This document shows positions 8,191 to 15,138 of a DNA stretch of 29,771 nucleotides, one piece after another (within the stretch, counting starts at the first letter, position 1; each line of letters opens with the position of its first letter). The position numbers and the translations under genes were made by a program. The stretch comes from CAZTKP01 sp964614215 (lineage in GTDB: Bacteria > UBP6 > UBA1177), in contig CAZTKP010000013.1 in assembly GCA_964614215.1 (NCBI GenBank), forward strand, positions 1 to 29,771, written 5' to 3'. The notes under the pieces were generated by a model. It had not been told where the DNA came from, did no database searches, and saw only the letters and a list, made by a program, of their open reading frames with translations.

Positions 8191-9107
8191 CAACCGAAAT
8201 CTTCACCGTAAACATCTGAACACCAGTCCATTTCTGAACAGTTTTTAAGAATGCATCTGCTTCCTTCGCATTTGTAAGCTTCGGCCGAATAGGCTGCGTT
8301 TGCACAGTCATCGGCGGTGGAGCATTTTATCTGACAGGTTTTGATCTCTGACATTTCGGTGTCCTGACAGGCGTATGAATCATCCATCATAGTGGCTTCA
8401 CATTCACTATCGTTTTTGCAGCCGATGTATCTGCAGTAACCGCTTTCACACTTGTAGTTATCAAAATCATAGGCATTTTCAGTTGAACCCGTGCCGTAGG
8501 GATCGCAGTCAGTAGCAGTTGAACATGCAAGAACGCACTGGGCAACTCCGTAAGGACTGTCTTTGTCGCATTTGTAGGTTTTCTGTGTTCTGGCGTAAAC
8601 CTCTTCACATTCCGCATCTCCTGTACAGCCGGTATAGTGACATCCGCCGTTCTTACATTTCCAGTTGTTCTCGTCCATAAGTGCATTCTCATTTGATGCG
8701 CAGTCAGCAGCTGTTGAGCAGGATTTCATGCAGTATTTGTCACCACTTGCAGTATCACCCGTATCTCCGGTATTGCCTGTATTTCCTGTGTTGCCTGTGT
8801 CACCCGTGTTTCCAGTATCTCCAGTATCTCCGGTGTTTCCTGTGTCCCCCGTATTACCAGTATTACCAGTGTCTCCCGTGTCTCCCGTGTCACCCGTGTT
8901 TCCCGTGTTTCCGGTGTCNNNNNNNNNNNNNNNNNNNNNNNNNNNNNNNNNNNNNNNNNNNNNNNNNNNNNNNNNNNNNNNNNNNNNNNNNNNNNNNNNN
9001 NNNNNNNNNNNNNNNNNNGTGTCACCGGTATTGCCGGTATCAGTGCCCTCTCCGCAGGAAATAAGAAGTGAGAAAACAGCAAAAATCACAACAAAAGATC
9101 TTTTCAT
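8178..9107 (-). CDS. Surface lipoprotein with TG[D/N] repeat stalk and three 8-cysteine repeats
   Basis: Start ATG (9105-9107) follows GGAGGG at good spacing. The signal peptide MKRSFVVIFAVFSLLISC ends in a lipobox with the acylated Cys at residue 18. A low-complexity stalk of Thr-Gly-Asp/Asn tripeptides follows, broken by a 100-N gap. The C-terminal 180 residues hold three repeats, each with eight cysteines in the pattern CxxxCSTAxDC...KCxxxxCxxxxCxxxxxC...C, the last ending in CYEY. The 24 cysteines imply a disulphide-rich domain outside the cytoplasm. The same stalk occurs in the unrelated lipoprotein at 15135-16516. No function can be assigned; display on the outer surface is an inference. 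Confidence 0.8.
   Translation of the reverse strand: MKRSFVVIFAVFSLLISCGEGTDTGNTGDXXXXXXXXXXXXXXXXXXXXXXXXXXXXXXXXXXDTGNTGNTGDTGDTGDTGNTGNTGDTGNTGDTGDTGNTGDTGNTGNTGNTGDTGDTASGDKYCMKSCSTAADCASNENALMDENNWKCKNGGCHYTGCTGDAECEEVYARTQKTYKCDKDSPYGVAQCVLACSTATDCDPYGTGSTENAYDFDNYKCESGYCRYIGCKNDSECEATMMDDSYACQDTEMSEIKTCQIKCSTADDCANAAYSAEAYKCEGSRCILKNCSEMDWCSDVYGEDFGCYEY
8752..9042. repeat. 9-bp tandem repeat tract coding for TG[D/N] units (copy 1)
   Basis: Tandem 9-base units of the form GTGTCTCCN/GTATTTCCN (plus strand), each coding on the minus strand for a T-G-D or T-G-N tripeptide. Codon third positions vary while the peptide stays constant. The tract contains the gap 8919-9018, so its true length is unknown. 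Confidence 0.95.
8919..9018. other. Assembly gap (100 N) in TG[D/N] repeat tract
   Basis: Exactly 100 N with tandem repeat units on both sides; a repeat-induced assembly break of unknown length. Confidence 0.97.
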
Positions 9108-9263
9108 CAAACCCTCCAAAAATGAAAAAAGTGAAACTTGAAAAGATGTTAAGAATATTTAATAAAAAAGCAAATTTGTATAATATATTGAAATTTAATG
9201 CTTTAGCAGTATTGTAATCTCTTGAGTTATTTGAACGTATTTTGACACAGAACAGGAGTAACA

Positions 9264-10985
9264 ATGAGAGTCAGCCAGATATTCTTCCAGACGATGAAGG
9301 AAGTACCGAAAGAGGCCCAAATAGACAGCCATATACTGCTTTACAGGGCAGGAATGATCCAGAAACTTGCAAGCGGTATATACAGTTATCTGCCGCTTAT
9401 ACTGAAAAGTGTGCGTAAACTTGAGAACATAATCCGAGAAGAGCTTAACAAGCGTGGATGCCAGGAGGTTCTTATGCCTTCTGTTCAGCCTAGTGACATC
9501 TGGGAAGAGAGCGGAAGATGGGGCTATTACGGTCCTGAACTGCTGCGTTTCAAGGATAGAAAAGGTGCGGATTTCTGTCTTGGTCCTACACACGAGGAAG
9601 TCATCACAGACATGGTTCGCAGAAACCTCAGAAGCTATAAACAGCTTCCTTACAACCTCTACCAGTTTCAGGGAAAGTTCAGAGATGAGATAAGACCCCG
9701 TTTCGGACTTATGAGAGGTCGTGAATTTATCATGAAAGACGGCTACTCCTTTGATATTAATGAGGAAAAAGCTAAGAAGTCATATGATCAGATGTATGAT
9801 GCCTATAATGCCATTTTCAAGCGATGCGGACTGAAATTCAAACCAGTTGACGCGGCTACAGGAGCTATCGGCGGGGATATGAGCCATGAGTTTCAGGTAC
9901 TGGCAGAATCAGGTGAAGATCTTATTCTTTCCTGCTCTAAGTGTGATTATGCAGCAAACCTTGAAAAAGCCCGCACAAAGGTGGAAGTCGTTGCAGAAAC
10001 TGATGAAATGATGGAACTCAATGAAGTTCTTACTCCTGATAAAAAGGCGGTTGAAGATGTTGCGGCTTTTCTGTCAAAACAGGTTGAAAGATTTATTAAG
10101 TCAATGGTCTTTATCGTTGACGGAGAACCAGTTCTTATTCTCGTCCCCGGTGACAGAGAAGTTAACGAAGCAAAGATCCAGGGATTCTTTCAGGCAGACA
10201 GTGTTGAGCTTGCCGATGATGCAACAGTGAAGGAAGTCACAGGTGCAGAAACAGGTTTTGCGGGTCCTGTCGGACTTAAAAAGCAGGTTAAGATCGCAAT
10301 GGATAGACTTCTTGAAGGAAAGAGGAATCTTGTCTGCGGAGCCAATAAAACAGACTACCATTTTGAGAATGTTTGTCCTGAAAGAGATTTCAAGGCAGAT
10401 GTTAAAGGTGACTTCATCGTTACAAAAGCAGGGGAAAAATGCCCTCATTGTGACGGAGTTCTTGAAGAGCATCGCGGAATAGAGGTCGGTCAGGTTTTCT
10501 TTCTCGGTAAAAAGTACAGTGAAAAGATGGACTGCTCATTTGTTGACGAGAACGGAAAGAGCGCTCCTGCTGTGATGGGTTGTTACGGAATCGGAGTAGG
10601 CAGAACAGTTCAGGCGGCCATAGAGCAGAATCACGATGATTACGGAATAAAATGGCCGATGGCTCTGGCACCTTATGAGGTTGTTGTTCTTCCTCTCCAG
10701 ATGAATAAGGAAGCTGTAGTTGAAGCAGCTGAAAAGATGTACGGTGACCTTATGATGGCGGGACTTGATGCAGCGATAGATGACCGTGATGAAAGAGCTG
10801 GATTTAAATTTAACGACGCTGACCTCCTGGGATATCCTGTTCAGGTCATTTTCGGTGCAAAATCGCTGGAGAACGGTGTCGCAGAGGTCAAGATAAGAAA
10901 AACCGGCGAAAAAATGAATCTTAAACTTGATGAAGTTGTTGAATTTGTTAAGAATTTCAGAGAAAAGGAGCTCGAAGTAAAATAA
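9264..10985 (+). CDS. proS: Prolyl-tRNA synthetase (bacterial type with insertion domain)
   Basis: Class II aminoacyl-tRNA synthetase that charges tRNA-Pro. The 573-residue length is that of the bacterial form with the INS editing domain, which removes misacylated alanine. The N-terminal MRVSQIFFQTMKEVPKEAQ start is typical. Motif 2 (FRDEIRPRFGLMRGREFIMK) lies near residues 139-158, the INS domain at about 220-400, motif 3 (GCYGIGVGRTVQAAIEQ) near 440-457, and the anticodon-binding domain is C-terminal. ATG 9264 has AGGAG five bases upstream. A TATAAT at 9179-9184 lies upstream but no good -35 accompanies it, so the promoter is uncertain. The stop overlaps the next start by one base (TAATG), making it the first gene of proS-CHI-rpoH. 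Confidence 0.97.
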   Translation: MRVSQIFFQTMKEVPKEAQIDSHILLYRAGMIQKLASGIYSYLPLILKSVRKLENIIREELNKRGCQEVLMPSVQPSDIWEESGRWGYYGPELLRFKDRKGADFCLGPTHEEVITDMVRRNLRSYKQLPYNLYQFQGKFRDEIRPRFGLMRGREFIMKDGYSFDINEEKAKKSYDQMYDAYNAIFKRCGLKFKPVDAATGAIGGDMSHEFQVLAESGEDLILSCSKCDYAANLEKARTKVEVVAETDEMMELNEVLTPDKKAVEDVAAFLSKQVERFIKSMVFIVDGEPVLILVPGDREVNEAKIQGFFQADSVELADDATVKEVTGAETGFAGPVGLKKQVKIAMDRLLEGKRNLVCGANKTDYHFENVCPERDFKADVKGDFIVTKAGEKCPHCDGVLEEHRGIEVGQVFFLGKKYSEKMDCSFVDENGKSAPAVMGCYGIGVGRTVQAAIEQNHDDYGIKWPMALAPYEVVVLPLQMNKEAVVEAAEKMYGDLMMAGLDAAIDDRDERAGFKFNDADLLGYPVQVIFGAKSLENGVAEVKIRKTGEKMNLKLDEVVEFVKNFREKELEVK

Positions 10986-11584
10986 TGAACTCTCTGGCAT
11001 GGAAAATAGCGGCCTTTGTGCTGATCTTTTCTGTTTCAGGTCTGGGAGCTAAGGAACTGAAATTTGATCAGTCGATCGCTCTTGAGAACGGAACTTCAGT
11101 ATCCTTCAGAAATAAAGCTGTCTTTGCTCCTGTGGCTTTTTCCATTTACGCGATAGGTTTCTATGTGAACGGAGATGAAGAAGACAATATGAAACTGAAA
11201 AATGCCGATAAGCCGATGGCAATTCAGCTGGTCTCTCTTTACCGATGGCTCAAGATGAAAACTCTTATGGATGAGCTTAGAAGAGGTTTCAGTTATGGAA
11301 TGGACCATGACAAGAAATTCCTTAAGACAATTCAGAAAAGAATAGATACCTTCATAGACCTGTTGATGAAAAAGGGCGACAGGTATATGGGAAAATATAA
11401 AAGAGTTACGTTTTTCTATCAGCCGGGAAAAGGAACCCATGTAAGTTACAAGGGCGAAATAATAGGTGTGATCCCCGGACATGATTTTAAGAAAGCACTT
11501 TTCGGCATCTGGCTCAACAACAACTGTGCAAACGATGAGATCCGGAAAAAAATGATAAAGCTCAAAAAGAAAAAGAAAAAATAG
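10985..11584 (+). CDS. Exported chalcone-isomerase-like domain protein
   Basis: A 199-residue protein with an N-terminal signal peptide (cleavage likely after GLGA, about residue 22) and a chalcone-isomerase-like fold region. It has NGTSVSFRNKAVF, then AFSIYAIGFYVNG, and the late FGIWLNNN segment that matches the family's FGIWLG pattern. In bacteria these periplasmic proteins are not flavonoid enzymes and mostly have no known function. The C-terminus ends in nine lysines within eleven residues (IKLKKKKKK), unusual for an exported protein. It is coupled to proS by a one-base stop/start overlap and followed nine bases later by rpoH. Confidence 0.75.
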   Translation: MNSLAWKIAAFVLIFSVSGLGAKELKFDQSIALENGTSVSFRNKAVFAPVAFSIYAIGFYVNGDEEDNMKLKNADKPMAIQLVSLYRWLKMKTLMDELRRGFSYGMDHDKKFLKTIQKRIDTFIDLLMKKGDRYMGKYKRVTFFYQPGKGTHVSYKGEIIGVIPGHDFKKALFGIWLNNNCANDEIRKKMIKLKKKKKK

Positions 11585-11593
11585 GAGGGATTT

Positions 11594-12451
11594 TTGAACA
11601 GTAATATTCCTATACTTTCGTCAAATACTATTTCATCATACATAAGAGGTGTTCTCGCTGTGCCGGATATGTCTGCCGAAGAAGAGGCCGACCTGATAAC
11701 AAGATACAGGGAAAAGGGGGACAGGGAGGCTGCTCAGAAACTTGTTCTCTCAAACCTGAAACTGGTCGTTAATCTTGCATACAAATATAGACGGTTCAGA
11801 GATGTTACTGACCTTATTCAGGAAGGAAATCTGGGGCTTATGACTGCGTTGCAGAAATTTGATGTTAAGAAGGGTGTGCGTTTCGCCACCTATTCAACAT
11901 GGTGGATTAGGGCAAAGATCCAGGAATTTATTATAAGCCAGATGAGTATCGTGAGGTTTGGAAAGAGCAGAGATGAGAGAAAGCTTTTCTTCAACATGAT
12001 GGCAACCATAAAAGACATCAAGAACTACGATACGGATAACGAGATATCGAACGAGGAACTTGTCCAGGAAGTTGCGCAGAGGCTCAATGTGACCCCTCAG
12101 AAAGTTGTTGAGGCTATGCAGGTGGTCTCGGCATACAACGACCTGTCGATCGACCAGACAGTTGACGGCCAGGATATCAAGATGATAGAACTTAAATCTA
12201 AGATCGACTATGACTCGGATATCGATGAGGAGATAATGAACGAGAAGCTTCAGAAGGCTATCCTGTCGCTTAATGAGAGGGAAAAGTTCATCATCTGGAA
12301 CCGCTATATGGTTGACGATCCGATGACTCTCGAGGAGATCGGTGATAAGTACGAGGTTTCAAAGGAAAGAATAAGGCAGATTGAGGCTCGTGCAATAGAA
12401 AAGATAAAGGAGCATACTGACGGTCAGGTCGGATTTGGGTCAAATCTTTGA
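11594..12451 (+). CDS. rpoH: RpoH-type heat-shock sigma factor (sigma32 family)
   Basis: A 285-residue alternative sigma factor that directs RNA polymerase to heat-shock promoters. It has YIRGVLAVPDMSAEEE at the N-terminus, region 2 motifs DLIQEGNLGLMTALQKFD and RFATYSTWWIRAKIQEFI, and a close match (RKLFFNM) to the RpoH box. Region 4 (MTLEEIGDKYEVSKERIRQIEARA) carries the -35-binding helix. Start is TTG 11594: AGGAGGG lies just upstream, and the next in-frame ATG would delete conserved sequence. The rare start codon may keep translation low. It is unusual to find it behind proS and a chalcone-isomerase-like gene, with no heat-shock genes nearby. Confidence 0.9.
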   Translation: MNSNIPILSSNTISSYIRGVLAVPDMSAEEEADLITRYREKGDREAAQKLVLSNLKLVVNLAYKYRRFRDVTDLIQEGNLGLMTALQKFDVKKGVRFATYSTWWIRAKIQEFIISQMSIVRFGKSRDERKLFFNMMATIKDIKNYDTDNEISNEELVQEVAQRLNVTPQKVVEAMQVVSAYNDLSIDQTVDGQDIKMIELKSKIDYDSDIDEEIMNEKLQKAILSLNEREKFIIWNRYMVDDPMTLEEIGDKYEVSKERIRQIEARAIEKIKEHTDGQVGFGSNL

Positions 12452-12474
12452 AAATCTTATTCTTCTGATATAAT
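12448..12474 (+). promoter_or_regulatory. Extended -10 promoter of deoC
   Basis: TATAAT at 12469-12474 is preceded by TG at 12466-12467 (TGATATAAT, a textbook extended -10), with a near-consensus TTGAAA at 12448-12453 and a short 15-base spacer. The -35 overlaps the rpoH stop. Transcription would begin near 12481, 26 bases before deoC. Confidence 0.6.
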
Positions 12475-12506
12475 CACATGTAATTTTGAAAATTTATGAG
12501 GTCGAA

Positions 12507-13271
12507 ATGAAGGAAAGAATTAAGAGCAGAGCGGCGGAACTTGCCCGAAATATTGGAATTGACGACTCAAAAATTAAGGATCTTTACAGGAATATTGACA
12601 CGGAATACCATGCTCCTGAAACTGATGCATTTCTTGCCGCATCGATGATAGACCACACGATCCTTTCATTTGACGCAAAGGGAAGCGATGTTGAGAGGGT
12701 TTGTAACGAAGCGGCTCAGAATAATTTCAAAGCCATCTGCATAAATCCTGTCTGGATAAAGACGGCTGTGGAAAAAAGAACAAAGCTCAGATCTGAGTTT
12801 CTGATAGCTACAGTTGTGGATTTTCCGCTTGGTGCTTCAAATATGGCTTCAAGGATCGAAGAGACTAAACAGGCTCTTGCTGATGGTGCCGATGAAATAG
12901 ACCTCGTAATAAGTATAGGTCTTTTAAAGAGCGGAATGATTGCAGAAACATTCCGTCTTATGAAAGAAGTGGCAGACACGGGATGTTATCTCAAAGTTAT
13001 CCTTGAAACTTCCGAACTTGAGGCTAACGAAAAGATAGATGCCGCAGTACTTGCATATTTTGCCGGCGCTCACATGCTTAAAACATCAACGGGTGTTAAC
13101 GGAAAGGCGACAGTTGAGGATGTCAGACTGCTTAGAACAGTTGCAGGAAGTGAGCTCGGAGTAAAGGCTGCCGGAGGCATAAGAGATAAGGAAACCCTGA
13201 TAAAAATGGTTGAGGCCGGTGCAGACAGAATAGGATGCAGCAGTTCAGTCAGAATAATTCAAGAGTGGTGA
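12507..13271 (+). CDS. deoC: Deoxyribose-phosphate aldolase
   Basis: Class I aldolase that splits 2-deoxyribose-5-phosphate into glyceraldehyde-3-phosphate and acetaldehyde during deoxynucleoside breakdown (254 residues, normal length). The catalytic residues are visible: Asp132 in ADEIDLV, Schiff-base Lys192 in LKTSTG and Lys220 in GVKAAGG, together with the phosphate-binding segments VVDFPLGAS and GCSSS. ATG 12507 has GAGGT upstream and is preferred to TTG 12486. It has its own extended -10 promoter and is followed one base after its stop by a lipoprotein gene, so the downstream envelope genes may be cotranscribed with it. Confidence 0.93.
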   Translation: MKERIKSRAAELARNIGIDDSKIKDLYRNIDTEYHAPETDAFLAASMIDHTILSFDAKGSDVERVCNEAAQNNFKAICINPVWIKTAVEKRTKLRSEFLIATVVDFPLGASNMASRIEETKQALADGADEIDLVISIGLLKSGMIAETFRLMKEVADTGCYLKVILETSELEANEKIDAAVLAYFAGAHMLKTSTGVNGKATVEDVRLLRTVAGSELGVKAAGGIRDKETLIKMVEAGADRIGCSSSVRIIQEW

Positions 13272-13272
13272 C

Positions 13273-13806
13273 ATGAAGAAATTTATCATTTTTGCTGTAT
13301 TTATCTTTCTGGCATCCTGTGCCGGAACTGAAAGCAAAAAGGATCATGGAGCTTTTGATCCATCGGTCTATTTTCCGATCGAGGATGGATGCAGCTGGAT
13401 ATATATTGTAGGAAAAGACGGTTCAGACAAAAAACACTACATTGTCAAAGTTCTATCCCAGACAGATAATGGCGGAATGGTGGCATGGGGAGAAAAAACC
13501 TATAGTTATATCTATAAAGAGGACGGCGTTTTTAATATTGATGAGGATTCCTATATTTTAAAGACCGGTCCATCGAAGAAGTGGGAAATAAAGAAAGGTA
13601 CCGCTGAGATTATAGAGACAAAAGATCTGTCAGGAGAAGTGCTGGCTGTAAAAGAGACTTATCCGAGACAAGGTTTCTACACGGTGTCTTACTACAAAAA
13701 AAAGAAGGGCATGATAAAGTTTGAAGTTTATTCTCTGAAGGGAGAGAATGATCCACTTATTGAAAAAATGGAGCTTAGTGAGCGTCTGTGTTCTGACGTT
13801 GATTAG
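13273..13806 (+). CDS. Hypothetical lipoprotein
   Basis: A 177-residue protein with signal peptide MKKFIIFAVFIFLASC and a clear lipobox (LASC, acylated Cys16). The mature part has YFPIEDGCSWIY near its start, then beta-rich sequence with many Lys and Tyr residues. I do not recognise the family. It starts one base after the deoC stop with only a weak ribosome site, so translation is probably coupled to deoC. Its 3' end overlaps the next lipoprotein gene by 59 bases in another frame, supporting a common transcript. Confidence 0.75.
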   Translation: MKKFIIFAVFIFLASCAGTESKKDHGAFDPSVYFPIEDGCSWIYIVGKDGSDKKHYIVKVLSQTDNGGMVAWGEKTYSYIYKEDGVFNIDEDSYILKTGPSKKWEIKKGTAEIIETKDLSGEVLAVKETYPRQGFYTVSYYKKKKGMIKFEVYSLKGENDPLIEKMELSERLCSDVD

Positions 13807-14275
13807 TTCCTGTACAAAAAGTTCAGATGATGAACAGCAGAAAATTGCAGAATTTCTAAAACTCAGGGAGTCCGGCAATACTGCTGAAGTGTGGAAAATA
13901 CTTTCAGATAAAAGCAGAGAAGTCTTTTCGTATAAGGAGTTCGAAGAGTATTGTTTTATTTATAAGGTGTCGGAAACACTTGAAATAAAGAAGACAGGAG
14001 ACTATTTCACTGTCAGATATAATTTCTACGACAAAAAGTTTAAAAAAGATTCTCAGGAGCTTTATACGTTCTACATAAGAGAAAATATTGAACATATTAG
14101 AATCGGAGAGACCGGGATAATCTTTCCGTACACAGGGTATCTGTCTTTAAGACGAGCGGTAGAGAAAGGGGACATGAAAGAAGTGGACAATGCTTTAAAA
14201 AAAATGATTAAAGTTGATAGTTCAAATCCTGATGTTCTGAAAAGTGTTAAAGATATGGGCTCTTCCGGACACTGA
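13748..14275 (+). CDS. Hypothetical lipoprotein
   Basis: A 175-residue protein with signal peptide MIHLLKKWSLVSVCVLTLISSC (lipobox ISSC, acylated Cys22). The mature part begins with a helical segment (KIAEFLKLRESGNTAEVWKILSDKSREVFSYKEFEEYC), then alternating beta strands. This order is reminiscent of small NTF2-like lipoproteins, but that is only an impression from predicted structure. ATG 13748 lies inside the upstream gene behind AGGGAG. The next gene begins two bases after the stop. Role unknown; envelope location is clear. Confidence 0.72.
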   Translation: MIHLLKKWSLVSVCVLTLISSCTKSSDDEQQKIAEFLKLRESGNTAEVWKILSDKSREVFSYKEFEEYCFIYKVSETLEIKKTGDYFTVRYNFYDKKFKKDSQELYTFYIRENIEHIRIGETGIIFPYTGYLSLRRAVEKGDMKEVDNALKKMIKVDSSNPDVLKSVKDMGSSGH

Positions 14276-14277
14276 TC

Positions 14278-15138
14278 ATGGATAGATTCAGTAAGTTCAT
14301 TTTTTTTATTCTCATTCTTGTTCAGACAGCGTCTCTGAGTGCCAATCTGCTTTTTGACGAAACAGTTCCGGAAAAGCTCAGAAAAGGTATTTCAAAAAGA
14401 TACAAAGAACTCGGATTTAAGAATAGTTTCCTTATAGAAGTTCAGTCAGAAGACAGCATCCTCATTATCGGAGAGAACGGTTTCATGAGATCTCTTCCTT
14501 TAGAGCATATTACAGCTACTGACGTAATAAATGTTATGGAAAACATGATAGGCCGAGTTGTTGTCACCAAAAAAAAGAAAGGTGAAAAAGATGAAGACTC
14601 GGAAAGGATGAAGAAGTATGTAATAGTACCGTCAGAACCTGAGAAAAAGGAAGATCTCTATGTCAGCAAAGGTTTGGAGGTTGCTGAAAATGTTGAGTTC
14701 TTTCCTTGGAATGACTCTTCTGAAAGATTCAGTGTGAATTTCTTTGCTTCATCAGAGGAAAACTGGGCCGGGGGACTCAATCTTTCCGCAGGACTGGCAT
14801 TTATCCGTCTGGGATTTGATTTTAGAAAAGGATCCGACCTTGTTTTTGAAGATGATCAGAAAGTAGGCTGGCAGGCTTTCGGGGCTTTTATTCAGTTCGA
14901 TCTGCTGGATGTCTACGGATTTCTTTTATCGACAGGGTTCCAGATAGGTCTGTATACAACGAGAGGCAAGCTTTTCGAAAGAGAATTTTTCAATTTCAGA
15001 CTCGCTTATCGCCTCAAGTGGTTTGAGATATCAGGTGGAATAAATGTGTCTCCGAGTGTTGTTGAACTCGGTCTTGTCGGTGATAAGTATACGATGGAAA
15101 GATACCACTTCGTAATATCTACGGGATTTTTATTCTAG
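14278..15138 (+). CDS. Predicted outer-membrane beta-barrel-like protein
   Basis: A 286-residue protein with a signal peptide (MDRFSKFIFFILILVQTASLSA). Residues 25-145 are mixed and charged, with a Lys/Glu-rich linker. The remainder is amphipathic beta-rich sequence (GLNLSAGLAFIRLGFDF, FGAFIQFDLL, VYGFLLSTGFQIGLY) ending in phenylalanine, the usual last residue of outer-membrane barrels recognised by the BAM complex. It follows two lipoprotein genes with two bases between, suggesting a small envelope operon downstream of deoC. The terminal CTAG supplies both its TAG stop and that of the convergent gene. Confidence 0.65.
   Translation: MDRFSKFIFFILILVQTASLSANLLFDETVPEKLRKGISKRYKELGFKNSFLIEVQSEDSILIIGENGFMRSLPLEHITATDVINVMENMIGRVVVTKKKKGEKDEDSERMKKYVIVPSEPEKKEDLYVSKGLEVAENVEFFPWNDSSERFSVNFFASSEENWAGGLNLSAGLAFIRLGFDFRKGSDLVFEDDQKVGWQAFGAFIQFDLLDVYGFLLSTGFQIGLYTTRGKLFEREFFNFRLAYRLKWFEISGGINVSPSVVELGLVGDKYTMERYHFVISTGFLF

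Noticed and set aside
8752..9042. CRISPR array
   Set aside because: The repeat unit is 9 bases with no spacers and codes for a constant peptide; no cas genes are nearby.
8665..9141. Plus-strand reading frame rich in SPVSPVLPV repeats
   Set aside because: It is the antisense shadow of the TG[D/N] repeat tract; the minus-strand frame has a ribosome site, signal peptide, lipobox and conserved cysteines.
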